NCBI GenBank assembly: GCA_026874595.1
Contig: CM049306.1
Coordinates: 89,572,642 to 89,636,641, forward strand
Length of the DNA: 64,000 nt
Direction of reading: 5' to 3'
Source: Sipunculus nudus
Lineage: Eukaryota > Annelida > Sipuncula > Golfingiida > Sipunculidae
The stretch's first letter is position 1. Each line of letters opens with the position of its first letter. This document shows positions 8,979-19,055 of this stretch, piece after piece. The notes under the pieces are model-generated. The model had not been told where the DNA came from. It saw only the letters and a list, made by a program, of their open reading frames with translations, and did no database searches. The translations under genes and the position numbers were made by a program.

Positions 8979-11066
8979 ATGGTAACTATATATAATAACT
9001 TGACGGGAGAGATTGTCAGTGACCGTGAACATTACAGATATGAGATCAACCGGCTGGTGTCATACAAAACGTGGCCGAAAGGAAACCCAGCATTTCCGAC
9101 AGCTCTGGCAAAAGTCGGGTTCTATTATACAGGGCGTGAAGATGAGGTAAAGTGCTTTGTTTGTGACATTCGTCTGAAACGTTGGGTGGAAACGGACCTC
9201 CCGTTGTCCGAACACGAGAGACACGCTCCTGGGTGCCAGTTCATTTTAGGAATCGACATTGGAAATGTTCCTATGGTCGCTGAAAATGAAGTGTTTTCGT
9301 TGGACAGAATACGCGAAGAAGAACGCAAGGTCACATTACTGAGACAGACTGCCTCTGAGACAACAGGTGGAGCAAGTGGTAGCGCTACATCTAACACAAA
9401 CAATGTGCCCTTACCGTTTATATTCACCTTCTTTGGCAACACTGGAGCAAAATGTAAAGTGCCACAACTGAAGATTGCTGTGAAGGAAACTTTAACTTCA
9501 TTGCAACCCAACAATGAAGGGCGTTCTCCACAGTCCCATGTTCAAGCTGCTGCTGGCCCGTCCAGCATGCCCGCTGCATTCAATACAGGTCAGGATAAAC
9601 CTCGGGAAGCAGAAACGGGTAGGGAAAAACCTCGGGCTCTAACACCGTCAAATTCTACACCGGGCATGTCGACATTGAGCCAGGATATGCAGAACCTATC
9701 TTTGCAGAGAACCAGTGTCAGCACGTCCAATATTCCAGAGACCCCTGGGGTAAGTTAAATGTTTGCAATCACGTTATAGAGCTGATACATACATAGCGAA
9801 ACTGTCAAATTGTTATACATTTGATCATAGATTACAGCGCATGTAAAGGTTTGCGGGGTGTTTTGCTGTTGTGAGAAAGGTATGGGTAACATGTGCGTTT
9901 AACTGAAACGGACATATGATCATGTGGACGTCATTGCACGTTACGACAATAAAGTCTGTTCTGTTTTTCAGGCACCTGATGAGATGTGTGACGCGGCAAG
10001 CATCAGAACGATGATGCACCACGCGGCACATCCACAATACGCTGACGTAGCGATCCGGTTCAGGTCATTCAGACTGTGGCAGGCGTCGTCAATTCAACCT
10101 GTCGCCAGACTCTGTCAAGCGGGCTTCTTTTACATAGGCCAGGACGACCGTGTACGCTGTTTTATGTGCGGAGGTGGACTTTGTAATTGGGATGCAGACG
10201 ATAATCCTTGGACCGAACACGCACGTTGGTTCCCCCGCTGTGAGTTCCTGAATGCATGCAGACACATACCGGAGGTCCAGAATGCCATCAACGGTATGAT
10301 AGACCAGTCTGAACAGGCGGGTGAGAACCGTTCACGAACTGATATTTCTGACGTTGTTGCTTCTTTTATGACTACACCAATGGTTAAAGAGGCACTTGAA
10401 ATGGGCTTTACAAGGGATAGCATTAAGGGTGCTATGCGACTAAAGGGACGGGCATGTGTTGACATCAATGAACTGATGGATGCTGTAAAAATGTTTGAAG
10501 TGACTCAAAGCCGTTTTGAAAAAACAGTCACATATGCAAACATTGCACATACAGAGATTGATTCGGAGGATGAAAACGAACCGGAAAATGCTTCTACCTC
10601 TGTTGCAGCCTCAGCGTGCAAGAACGGCGAGTGTGGGACAAGCCAGGGTGAGGAGGCAACAGGAACGAGCACCCAGAAAACAGAGAAATGTTCTGATAGC
10701 TCTAAGAAACGTAAGAAAAAGAAGACACAGAAGAAGAAGCAAAATAAGAAAAGCGAACAGGTCCCACAGCCGACACCTGGTAGCGCCGGGGAAACAGCAG
10801 ATGACAAAGAAAGCGAAAAGGCCCCACAGCCGACAGGTAGTAGCGCCGGGGAAACGGCTGATGACAAAGAACGCCGTGATACACTTTCCGCAGAAATACA
10901 GGCACTCCGCGACAAGACGAAGTGCAAAGTCTGTCTGACGAGCGAGGTTAACATCGTCTTCTTACCATGCAGCCATTTGGTCTGTTGCCTTGACTGTTCC
11001 CTGCAGCTGCAAAAATGTCCCATTTGTCGTGAACTCATTAAAGCCACAGTGAAAACATTTATGTGA
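8979..11066 (+). CDS. Spliced inhibitor of apoptosis protein: BIR, BIR, UBA-like, RING (two exons, 621 aa)
   Basis: Exon 1 (8979-9749) starts at ATG 8979 and encodes one BIR at residues 24-90 (C59, C62, H79, C86), then a Ser/Thr/Asn-rich linker. It ends at a GTAAGT donor after a complete codon. Exon 2 (9972-11066) follows an acceptor with a T-rich tract and CAG, also in phase 0, and has no good ATG of its own before the BIR. It encodes a second BIR (DDNPWTEH block), a UBA-like segment (about exon residues 136-176, containing ALEMGF), a Lys-rich tract, two copies of a repeat ending SAGETADDKE, and a C-terminal C3HC4 RING. The order BIR-BIR-UBA-RING parallels cellular IAPs of the XIAP/cIAP-2 type, where UBA binds ubiquitin chains. 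Without splicing, only a 259-aa single-BIR protein would be made. Confidence 0.85.
9750..9971 (+). other. Intron in the second IAP gene (222 bp)
   Basis: GTAAGT at 9750 and TTTTTCAG ending at 9971 bound it. Both flanking codons are complete. Unspliced reading stops six bases into the intron (TAA at 9756-9758). The frame of exon 2 is open only from 9903 and lacks an ATG until after the acceptor, which supports splicing. Confidence 0.8.
10770..10868 (+). repeat. Short tandem duplication in the IAP linker
   Basis: Two near-identical units of about 66 bp encode a Ser/Glu-rich sequence with PQPT and SAGETADDKE. They lie between the Lys-rich tract and the RING domain and look like a recent slip duplication. 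Confidence 0.6.
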
Positions 11067-11383
11067 ATGACACACAAGGGTCATATGATGGTAAATAACG
11101 ATTCGTGCGTATACTACACCGACACGCAGTGTGAAAAGAGGTACAATATTTGACTCTCCCCCTAAGTGTTGTTACTGCTACCGCTTCATTTCTGATACAT
11201 ACATATTTGCCATATACAGTTAGTGGTGTGTATGTATCATGTATAGCCCCCGTTACACCACGTCGATCGCTTAGCATAAAGGCACGTGGTCTGCCGTGTT
11301 GCACAACACATATTCCCCACGTCTTCCATATATAGCCGCGCTCCAGGGACTGCACTGCAGTCTGTACTCGACCATCCGTTAAC
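11067..11383 (+). promoter_or_regulatory. Promoter region of the third IAP gene
   Basis: 317 bp between two IAP genes. CATATATAGCC at about 11328-11338 is a likely TATA box, some 50 bp before the ATG at 11384. No gene is seen on either strand that I would support. Confidence 0.5.
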
Positions 11384-11971
11384 ATGTCTGACATATCTCT
11401 CTCCGTGCCCGCCATGAGAAAGGTAACAACGTTAACTGAGGTTGTAGGACAGGAGGTATTACCCACCGTCTATTTAACTCAGCCTTCTATGCAACAGTAC
11501 ATAGATCGCCTGGCGTCGTTTTTACCGAACTGGCCTGTACGCGACATACAAAAGCCTGCCAGGCTGGCAGAAGCTGGCTTGTATTACACGGGCAGCGCAG
11601 ACAAGGTTAAGTGTTTCCAATGCGGTGTCCTTCTTGACCAGTGGTTGCCAGAACACGACCCGTGGGTAGAGCATGCCAAACGGACACATGGATGCTCTTT
11701 CCTGGATGCACGCCTAAGCGTAACCTCGCATGAAAACGTCTTGGCGTCACCCAAAGCTACCGATCAACAAACAACACGTCAAACCCCAATACAAGACGAA
11801 GGACAAAACGAGGACAGGTGTTTGTGCAAGGTGTGTTTTGCAGAGGAAGTGAGTGTCGTCTTCTTGCCTTGTAATCACCTGCTGGTGTGCAACACATGCT
11901 CTGCTCAGCTTCAGGTTTGCCCCCAATGCAATGTGCGCGCATCAAACAAGATACGTATATATTTATGTTGA
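11384..11971 (+). CDS. Inhibitor of apoptosis protein: one BIR and a RING (195 aa)
   Basis: Start at ATG 11384, stop TGA at 11971. The BIR is at residues 41-107 (C77, C80, H97, C104; EHDPWVEH block) and the RING at 148-182 (C148, C151, C163, H165, C169, C172, C179, C182), nine residues longer than a strict C-terminal RING. The BIR resembles those of the neighbouring gene more than the divergent first BIR of the 7466 gene. The compact one-BIR/RING form is common among viral IAPs, which block caspase-driven death and ubiquitinate cell-death regulators. An AATAAA at 12101 could serve this gene and, read through, the whole cluster. Confidence 0.92.
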   Translation: MSDISLSVPAMRKVTTLTEVVGQEVLPTVYLTQPSMQQYIDRLASFLPNWPVRDIQKPARLAEAGLYYTGSADKVKCFQCGVLLDQWLPEHDPWVEHAKRTHGCSFLDARLSVTSHENVLASPKATDQQTTRQTPIQDEGQNEDRCLCKVCFAEEVSVVFLPCNHLLVCNTCSAQLQVCPQCNVRASNKIRIYLC

Positions 11972-12100
11972 GTATCGACTAACACGTTGTTGTACTGGCG
12001 CGCGGACTTTATTTCCCACGGACTATGTGTATAATCAGTCGTATATACTAAATCAGTTCGTATAACGGCCCCTGTGGACATTGTGTATTACTGTATATGA

Positions 12101-12106
12101 AATAAA
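12101..12106 (+). terminator. Poly(A) signal after the IAP cluster
   Basis: AATAAA about 130 bp after the stop of the third IAP gene and before the TATA box of the next gene. Confidence 0.6.
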
Positions 12107-12170
12107 AACAGGTTTATGTACAGCTCCGGTTACTCCGGGCGTGTATTTACTGCATGTTTGTTACATATCG

Positions 12171-12176
12171 TATAAA
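12171..12176 (+). promoter_or_regulatory. TATA box
   Basis: TATAAA about 50 bp upstream of the ATG at 12224. The upstream frame is closed by a TAA at 12173, which agrees with a start at 12224. Confidence 0.5.
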
Positions 12177-12223
12177 CCGTCGTATCCATAACCGTCTTTA
12201 TTGTGTTTTTGTTGATATTTGTG

Positions 12224-15200
12224 ATGTACGTGAAGTGTTCGTATGAGTGTATCTGTCCAAATGCTCCTGGATATTTGAACGCAGTAAATGTAACGATGGA
12301 TTGTCAGCATTTTGTCTTTTGCCGTAGGGTGTCATGCAAGAACGAAGGTCTGGTGCCCTATGCACCTTCCGAATCATTGAAGCGTAAGCTCCAAGTGCGT
12401 GGCACGAATTTTAAAAAACGCGGCCGCAAACCATGGGATCTTTGGGTTGAAAGGACGTCTGTTGACACTAGCCCTTGTGAAAATGGGTTCATCCTCGGGT
12501 TTGATCCTACGACATGGACTCCAGTGGCGATCATACACCTGTACACGGGTTTCTTGATGTATCGGGCAGATACCCAAAGTTTGTTTTGGAGGGGCTACAT
12601 TTCCAATGACACAAAGGTGAACGGGTCGGTGTCACTAGGTGCGCACTTGAGCCAACTGATCAAGTTACCAGACCCTTACTTGTTTCACACTGTGCATGCC
12701 GACTGGAAGGGCCTGACAAGGGCATTTCAAGGAAGACATATGCAACCGGGTTTCATGGATATGGGAGTTCGCCGATTCAACCAAGACGCGAATGCCATAG
12801 AGTCAGGGCTGGCCCCGTGCGACGCAGACAGTGCATGGGGGAACTGCCGTTCATCTTTCATAGAGTCCCTACCGGTTGAATTCCAGGGTGATGGGGATAT
12901 CTCAACAGCCCTCGATCTTCACAAAGCAGGTGACCAATGGCGGGAAAATGAAGAACACTTAGTGCGGGATGCGGGGGCAGCTGTCCTGACGTACGAGACG
13001 GTTCATCTTTCAGGCAAACGTTACAGGCTGCTACTAGCTGACCTACTGCCACAAAACGGGAAAAACCATAAATCGTGCAACGCGTCTGACAAACGCTGGC
13101 AAAATACTGCCGACCCGTCGGACGAAAGTCTACACACGTGTGACTGTTACAGCTACCGTCTGAAGGATCACCCAGTTCTGTGGAAGGCCTTAACACCCAC
13201 GTCTTACGCCCTCTGCGAACTGGATAATTTCGAACTGGCTCCGGCCTGGGTATGCGTCTGGACAGCAGACAAACATCGGGAGGACAAAAGCGCCGTTGAC
13301 ACATCACGCAACTTGGACAACCTCTTGGGACGGGAGCGATTTGCGACCGTGCGGGCTAAATGCCACCAGTGGATGAACAAACTTCTGTGCTTGATCGCTG
13401 ACGCCGCCAAAACAGGCGTACCATCCGAGGACACGCAACTACGGCATTTAGAAAAAAGACAGAAACGAAATTTAAGTATTTGTTCACAACCGAGCCTACA
13501 CGGCACAGAGAAATGGGTCGCGTCGACCTGTAGACAGAAGAAACAAACAGAGTTACCACACCTTTCATGGTTGGACACAGCCTGGGCTGACAAAGCCGAA
13601 AAACTAAGTTTGACCACCTCGGAGCTTGCTGCGTACAACTGTGAGCGGGTCGCCAGGTTGGTTGCAGTCCCTCGGGCACAGCTCCCGAAACTTACAGCAG
13701 ACAGCAAAAGCCAATGTACAACGAAAGCATATGGGGTGGACCATCCGTCATTCGTTCAGAGTAAACCCGGCGTTACGTTCGAGGAATACGACAGCGACGT
13801 GGACGAAGACACATCACAACATGCTGCCACAGCAAAGGAGACTTTTTCCGGTGAGGCAACGTCGACAAGTACGTCTGCAAGTGACGACACAGCTTTGCCT
13901 GTAGAGAGGCCAAAAGAGGCTACCAGTGTGACCCCTGTGTGGTTGTGCGATATAATGGGGAAGGTCATGGCAGCGTACGTGTACATGTGTGTGAACTATG
14001 TGTCGAGATGCAGAGGGACGGGTGTCGCACGTTTGAAGTCTCACGTGAGGCAATCGATGCGTTTGCGGGAGCGGAGAAAGGATGAACCGCCTGATGCAGA
14101 CGTTGTCCTGTTTAACCTGCTGTCCCCCGAGCTGCCACAACACCACGTATACATACGGCTTATGGGCGACATGTGCAAGGAGGACAAGATTGCCCTGAAG
14201 GTGTTGTTGACGGCTGCTGCTGACGTGGTGGGGTTCAGCGCTGCAGACTGTTTCGAGAATGGGTCGCTGTCCACCGATGATACCCCATACAGCAGAAAGA
14301 GGATCCAGGAGGGCGATGTTTACGTAGGCGCGGTATGGCCACTGTCTGAACGAACCTGCGTCAGAGAAGAACCAGAACAAGCGTTCCGTTTGTTGCTGGA
14401 AAAATGCAGGGAGAAGTGGGACGATTCAGTGTCCCAACGGGATTCCCTGTGGTCATATATGCCGACAACGGATAACATGCTGTGGGATAAAGGATGCGAG
14501 CACGCCCGGATCCAGACATCGGCACAAGTGCGACGCATGGCCGGGTGGCTGGGTCTGCACCTTTCAGGAAAGACGGCGATCTACCTGTTAGCGACATGCA
14601 TACCCGACTGTATGGGTAATGCATGCGATCGAACAAAAGCAGGAGGGGCTTCCCCGTTGGTCAACATGATAATGGAGGACATCGTCCTGAGCCAGGCGAT
14701 GAAACCAAAGACGGCAAAGGAACAGGACCTCTTGGTGTCGGGCGACTGGTGGGACTGTGGGAAAACAGACCTCTGGACACAACGGTTGTCGCTTTTGAAC
14801 ATAGAGGATAAATGGAAGGCAAAGATCGCACGGCATTTGAAACCGTTGGGAATATGGGTGCTGCATTTTGTGGAAAGGTTCATGCACGCCCACGTTACGA
14901 GTGGTTCAAGTTCAAATAACGTGGTGCACGCCCGTTTCCGGGCGGGCAGCTACTTGGCCACTACCCTGTTGTTGAAAGCCATCGGGCGGCTGTGCGGAAT
15001 GTGCCGCATATTTTTGCGTCGGCTACCTGTCCCTCCGACGGACGCTAAGGAGGCGCCAACGCTTAGACAAAAACGGGTCAACTTTTTGCGCCGAAGGGCA
15101 CAAAACATAAACAACATCTGCGTGCACATCGCAGAAAGGTTGCTTGACACAGGATCCGAATCAGATGAGCTGCGGGCACACATGCGCTGCATGATCACAA

Positions 15201-15490
15201 GAAAAGCACCATTATTCCTGTGGGATCCCTCCCGTCCAAACCTATCTGGATACCTGAAGCGTTGCATAAAGGATTCCTGCCCTGCAGTATCGACTGGACA
15301 GACCGAAAGATGGCTGAGGAGCATCACCCAATATAAGGCGGTGGCCAGTGGTAACAGCCAGTCCGCCTTGTGGGATATACACACGTGCATCCACGGCACG
15401 CCGTTTACTGCACAAGACAGCGTGACAGATGTTCACAGCTCTCCTGTTTGGAATGACTTTTGCGTTTGGATGAAAACGCACGTGTTTTAA
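12224..15490 (+). CDS. Unknown large protein, 1,088 aa
   Basis: First ATG of the frame is at 12224; an earlier GTG (12203) would add a short hydrophobic stretch but is not needed. The N-terminal 100 residues have six closely spaced Cys. Residues about 515-570 are Ser/Thr/Asp/Glu-rich and probably disordered; the C-terminal half is basic and helical-looking, with many Trp and Cys. I see no P-loop, polymerase or primase motif, so no function is assigned. The stop is only 9 bp before the ATG of the 765-aa gene at 15500, so the two are probably co-transcribed or share a 3' end. A replication or packaging role would fit the size, but this is a guess. Confidence 0.8.
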   Translation: MYVKCSYECICPNAPGYLNAVNVTMDCQHFVFCRRVSCKNEGLVPYAPSESLKRKLQVRGTNFKKRGRKPWDLWVERTSVDTSPCENGFILGFDPTTWTPVAIIHLYTGFLMYRADTQSLFWRGYISNDTKVNGSVSLGAHLSQLIKLPDPYLFHTVHADWKGLTRAFQGRHMQPGFMDMGVRRFNQDANAIESGLAPCDADSAWGNCRSSFIESLPVEFQGDGDISTALDLHKAGDQWRENEEHLVRDAGAAVLTYETVHLSGKRYRLLLADLLPQNGKNHKSCNASDKRWQNTADPSDESLHTCDCYSYRLKDHPVLWKALTPTSYALCELDNFELAPAWVCVWTADKHREDKSAVDTSRNLDNLLGRERFATVRAKCHQWMNKLLCLIADAAKTGVPSEDTQLRHLEKRQKRNLSICSQPSLHGTEKWVASTCRQKKQTELPHLSWLDTAWADKAEKLSLTTSELAAYNCERVARLVAVPRAQLPKLTADSKSQCTTKAYGVDHPSFVQSKPGVTFEEYDSDVDEDTSQHAATAKETFSGEATSTSTSASDDTALPVERPKEATSVTPVWLCDIMGKVMAAYVYMCVNYVSRCRGTGVARLKSHVRQSMRLRERRKDEPPDADVVLFNLLSPELPQHHVYIRLMGDMCKEDKIALKVLLTAAADVVGFSAADCFENGSLSTDDTPYSRKRIQEGDVYVGAVWPLSERTCVREEPEQAFRLLLEKCREKWDDSVSQRDSLWSYMPTTDNMLWDKGCEHARIQTSAQVRRMAGWLGLHLSGKTAIYLLATCIPDCMGNACDRTKAGGASPLVNMIMEDIVLSQAMKPKTAKEQDLLVSGDWWDCGKTDLWTQRLSLLNIEDKWKAKIARHLKPLGIWVLHFVERFMHAHVTSGSSSNNVVHARFRAGSYLATTLLLKAIGRLCGMCRIFLRRLPVPPTDAKEAPTLRQKRVNFLRRRAQNINNICVHIAERLLDTGSESDELRAHMRCMITRKAPLFLWDPSRPNLSGYLKRCIKDSCPAVSTGQTERWLRSITQYKAVASGNSQSALWDIHTCIHGTPFTAQDSVTDVHSSPVWNDFCVWMKTHVF

Positions 15491-15499
15491 AAATCACGA

Positions 15500-17797
15500 A
15501 TGTCGTCTGTATCGTATCACGCGCCATCAGCGACGCGCCCTCGAGATGGGGGCGATTCGACCACCACCACCGAATCCGTCATTCACGCTCACACCCAATT
15601 TCTACGGGGGTTATGCCGGGCGATGTTCCTCACGCACGACCAAACAGCGGACAAGGCCGGTCTGGACGGATTTCTCACACAAAGCGTAAAACATGCGATC
15701 CGAGATTCAGGTCTCGCTGCCTTCAAAATTACGCAGTGTGATCTGTCAACAGAAGAGGTTTTTCTGTTAAGATGCGTAGCTCAACCACTGCTGTTCGACC
15801 CCGAAGGTGTTGACCGGTTATCGGACTTGTGTTCCTTCTTTGAGACGGGAGGCCCGAATGCAACTGCATGGTTGTATACTTACAATCTGGGACTGCGGTT
15901 TTACAAGTGGTTCTGTCACAATTGGTCCAATGATACTGATCGACAGAGAGAATCGGGTTTTGCGCAAGACGTTTCTTTGGTTTATGACCTGTGCTGCGCG
16001 TGCAGTGTGAGTGTTATACCCTTTGAAACGGACGTGGACGATGACGCACATGCCGCTTGCCTGTCGCGGGCCAGAGAATACAGGCGTCGTCTGAGACGCG
16101 TCTTCCTACATGAAAGTTTAAGCGATTGCCTGTCAATAGATGTAGAGCTACAGGAGGCCATAATCAACTGTATATACGAATTCGGAAGCGGCGCATCCGC
16201 CCCAGCACGCCAATGGTACCTGCCGCTGTCCGAAAACCTGATACAAACCACAAAAGGGGAAGGCTCAGGAGACGCAGCAGACGAGCAGGGCGTGACGGAG
16301 CACGCAGAGATGCCCACACCGTCTTGCCTGGGTGAAGTCATACGCAACAGGATTTCATTTTTCCGTGAGGTTTGTTCTTCTGCCCAGCCCACGTTTGCCC
16401 CAGCGGATGAAAGCAACGGCGACCAGGGTAATTCGGAAACGTGGCAGCGGGCGTGTTCTGAACCTGTTGCTCCGAGTTTGGTACACGTATCCTCGTTGAA
16501 CGCAGTTGAACACCTTAGCCGTGTAAACCTTTGCCGCTCCACTTCCGCCAGGGCGGTAGCCGTATCATTACCAAATGGCTGCATTGTGAACGCGGGTCCA
16601 GACCCCAGGACTGATCTGTTCTCAGGTATGGGGCCTATCATGAAACATTGGCTAAACCGTTGCAAGACGGCGTGTAGCGAAAAGCGACCGCATGCGCTGT
16701 CCCAGCAGCGAACGGGTCACATGGATGCAGTTATCCTCCATAAAATTAAGAACATGAGTAAAATGCTGCGACGCACCGTGTTTGTACCACTCGGAAGGGG
16801 ACCGGCTGTCATGAGTGTCGGAACAAACAATGTAGAAAACAAATCACAAGAAGCAGACCTTGTAGGTTTCGTGTTACGTTCCTTTATACAGGAAAGGTAC
16901 CGTTGGCAGATGTACAGCACGATATCAGATACGTTGGCTGGTGGACTAGAATACATAACATTCTTGAAGGTTGCGTGCTCGCTGTGCCAGGCCAAGTGCG
17001 TCCGGAAGCCATTCATAACAGAGTTCACCCGCAGCGTTTGCGTTGACGTAGATCGTCTGAACAAGGGCGGGAAATGTCAACCCCGCTTCGTGCACACACC
17101 GAGCCTGCGGGTGGGAACTCCTTACGGAGGGTTCTCAGTCACAGCCCTGCCCTTGTCATGGCACAGGGTTTACGAAGCCCCTGCTCCGCCTGCGATGGCA
17201 AAACGGGTTTCGCGTGAACTGTACGTGCACGCCGAACGCCACATGATGCTCTGTTCCGGTGACAGGCACGGGGTGCCGATGGCATACGTCACATCCGGGC
17301 GGTTCGGTCCAGTGACAGTCACAGGATCTACGAAGGACCCTCCCGCCGTGGTAGGGACGCCGAGATGCACCGGGAAGAAAAAAGGTTGCGTATCGAAAGC
17401 ATCGCTGTGCGTCGTGCAGGTATGCAATGGTGAGAGAACGTGCTACGAACTTGTCCACACCATCGGGAAAGGCTTCGCGAACGCAGTTTGCTGTTCCTGC
17501 GACGCAAAAAACGCACAAGCGCTTCAGAGAGCGACGTGCGTGCGTCATTTCGAAAACACACACTTCCACGGACCCTCATCGAGCTGGAACGAGAACACAA
17601 ACGAAACAGAGCTGTCGCTCCATGAAAAGAGAGTGAAGCATGTCGTGGGTCTTTGCCGGAACAAAATCCCGCAAAAACACCTGTGTCAAGGTTGCCTTTG
17701 TTGGTATGCATGTGATTGCGCGATGCACTTGCATGACAGCATTCACGAATACATGCGTGTTTTTGGCCTTCCCGAACTGACAGGCGGAACAGCATGA
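15500..17797 (+). CDS. Unknown Cys-rich protein, 765 aa (possible DNA-packaging factor)
   Basis: ATG at 15500, nine bases after the preceding stop. Two Cys clusters stand out: C-x2-C-x3-C near residue 495 (SLCQAKC) and a C-terminal group (residues about 655-745) with CCSC, a Cys-x2-His pair, LCQGC and a final His. Such spaced Cys/His sets suggest structural zinc. Herpesvirus packaging proteins of the UL32 and UL28 classes are similar in size and Cys-rich, but I cannot align this protein to either and give the idea low weight. No signal peptide or membrane helix. Next gene on the same strand starts at 17912. Confidence 0.82.
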   Translation: MSSVSYHAPSATRPRDGGDSTTTTESVIHAHTQFLRGLCRAMFLTHDQTADKAGLDGFLTQSVKHAIRDSGLAAFKITQCDLSTEEVFLLRCVAQPLLFDPEGVDRLSDLCSFFETGGPNATAWLYTYNLGLRFYKWFCHNWSNDTDRQRESGFAQDVSLVYDLCCACSVSVIPFETDVDDDAHAACLSRAREYRRRLRRVFLHESLSDCLSIDVELQEAIINCIYEFGSGASAPARQWYLPLSENLIQTTKGEGSGDAADEQGVTEHAEMPTPSCLGEVIRNRISFFREVCSSAQPTFAPADESNGDQGNSETWQRACSEPVAPSLVHVSSLNAVEHLSRVNLCRSTSARAVAVSLPNGCIVNAGPDPRTDLFSGMGPIMKHWLNRCKTACSEKRPHALSQQRTGHMDAVILHKIKNMSKMLRRTVFVPLGRGPAVMSVGTNNVENKSQEADLVGFVLRSFIQERYRWQMYSTISDTLAGGLEYITFLKVACSLCQAKCVRKPFITEFTRSVCVDVDRLNKGGKCQPRFVHTPSLRVGTPYGGFSVTALPLSWHRVYEAPAPPAMAKRVSRELYVHAERHMMLCSGDRHGVPMAYVTSGRFGPVTVTGSTKDPPAVVGTPRCTGKKKGCVSKASLCVVQVCNGERTCYELVHTIGKGFANAVCCSCDAKNAQALQRATCVRHFENTHFHGPSSSWNENTNETELSLHEKRVKHVVGLCRNKIPQKHLCQGCLCWYACDCAMHLHDSIHEYMRVFGLPELTGGTA

Positions 17798-17911
17798 TCC
17801 ACATCCGACACCTTGTATTTGTGACGGAGACCCGTGGTTGCGACACACGATGTACAATTCAGTCCTGGCAGCAAAGTGCATTTTGTTCATATCACGAATA
17901 CATCCGCACCC

Positions 17912-18988
17912 ATGGACACGGCAGATCATACCACAAAGAATACCCGCAATCGCGAGTCAATGGCCGCTCTTCACCATATAGCTGCCATAGCCACATGCCA
18001 GGAAACGCAGGACGGGCCCGCACCTCTACCAGGCGTGACAGTCCGCGAACAGAAAATGGACCAGGAAGCGTTAGAAAACTGGTTGGGCGCAGGAATGTTG
18101 GAATGTGCGGAAGACGCACGGGTGCAACCGAAAAGGAAAAAGATCGAGAAAAAGGAAATGATTCATGCAACCAAGCCAAAGAGCCAACAATGCCGTTCTG
18201 ACCGTACGCTCCGCGGAAAAAGCAAGTTACGTTTATCTTCTTCCGTCGCGCAACCTAAGCCGAATCAGAACATTCAAACAAATGGCAGCACCCCACAAAC
18301 GCCCTCTGAGACGAAGTATGACAAACATCCCAGCACAACTCCAGACACTACGGATGTCACGTCTCTTGATACGCATTCAACGAAACGCCACCGGCCATGT
18401 TCTGTTCACGGATCCTTGGAGCCTGTGCCACCGGGGGACCGCCAGTTCCCTCACCCCCATTCTGTGCTGGTACAATGCAAGCATCCTAAAATGAACCGCT
18501 ACATAGAAAATATGATATCCACACAGGGATATCTAATGGAGGAAATGGATCCAGTGACCGGGGCCGTCCATCGCCTGTGGTATGTCCACTTGGAAGACTT
18601 GGTAAAAAGGGACGGCGCTCCCGTGAGACCGTGCACCGACGTGCGCTTGTATGACCTAGCACCTGTAACGGACACGACGATTGATGATGACGACGAGCCC
18701 TTAGAATACCCCGCTTACTGTGTCTTGTGCAAACCTTCACAAGACAACGGCGCAAAAGCCGTCCGCGTCACAAACAAGCGGGACGACGGACAAGAACGCC
18801 CGATGAACCTGGCGATGGACATTCAGACGCGCAAGCCTTTGTTTATGGTTGAAGCCAACGAAATGTATGAAAGCAAGGCATCGCACCATGGCGGCGTGCC
18901 TACCGTGTTTGTCGTTTGCTCTGACCCCGAATCCGTCTTCTACAAAAAGATGAAGGAAATGGGATGCACGTGCGGTGACACGGACTAG
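17912..18988 (+). CDS. Unknown protein with basic, disordered N-terminal half, 358 aa
   Basis: I take the first ATG, 17912 (CCCATGG context); the frame is open from about 17834 with a GTG only. Residues about 80-190 are Lys/Ser/Thr/Pro-rich, with a KRKKIEKKE basic cluster that may be a nuclear signal. The C-terminal half (about 200-358) looks globular, with Cys-Val-Leu-Cys and Cys-Thr-Cys near its end. No family recognised. It sits between the Cys-rich 765-aa gene and the gene at 19056 on the same strand. Confidence 0.75.
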   Translation: MDTADHTTKNTRNRESMAALHHIAAIATCQETQDGPAPLPGVTVREQKMDQEALENWLGAGMLECAEDARVQPKRKKIEKKEMIHATKPKSQQCRSDRTLRGKSKLRLSSSVAQPKPNQNIQTNGSTPQTPSETKYDKHPSTTPDTTDVTSLDTHSTKRHRPCSVHGSLEPVPPGDRQFPHPHSVLVQCKHPKMNRYIENMISTQGYLMEEMDPVTGAVHRLWYVHLEDLVKRDGAPVRPCTDVRLYDLAPVTDTTIDDDDEPLEYPAYCVLCKPSQDNGAKAVRVTNKRDDGQERPMNLAMDIQTRKPLFMVEANEMYESKASHHGGVPTVFVVCSDPESVFYKKMKEMGCTCGDTD

Positions 18989-19055
18989 AAATCGCGCACG
19001 GTAGACACCTTTTATTTGTGTTTGTCACGTCTGTTGTGGCCCCCCGAACAAAAGT

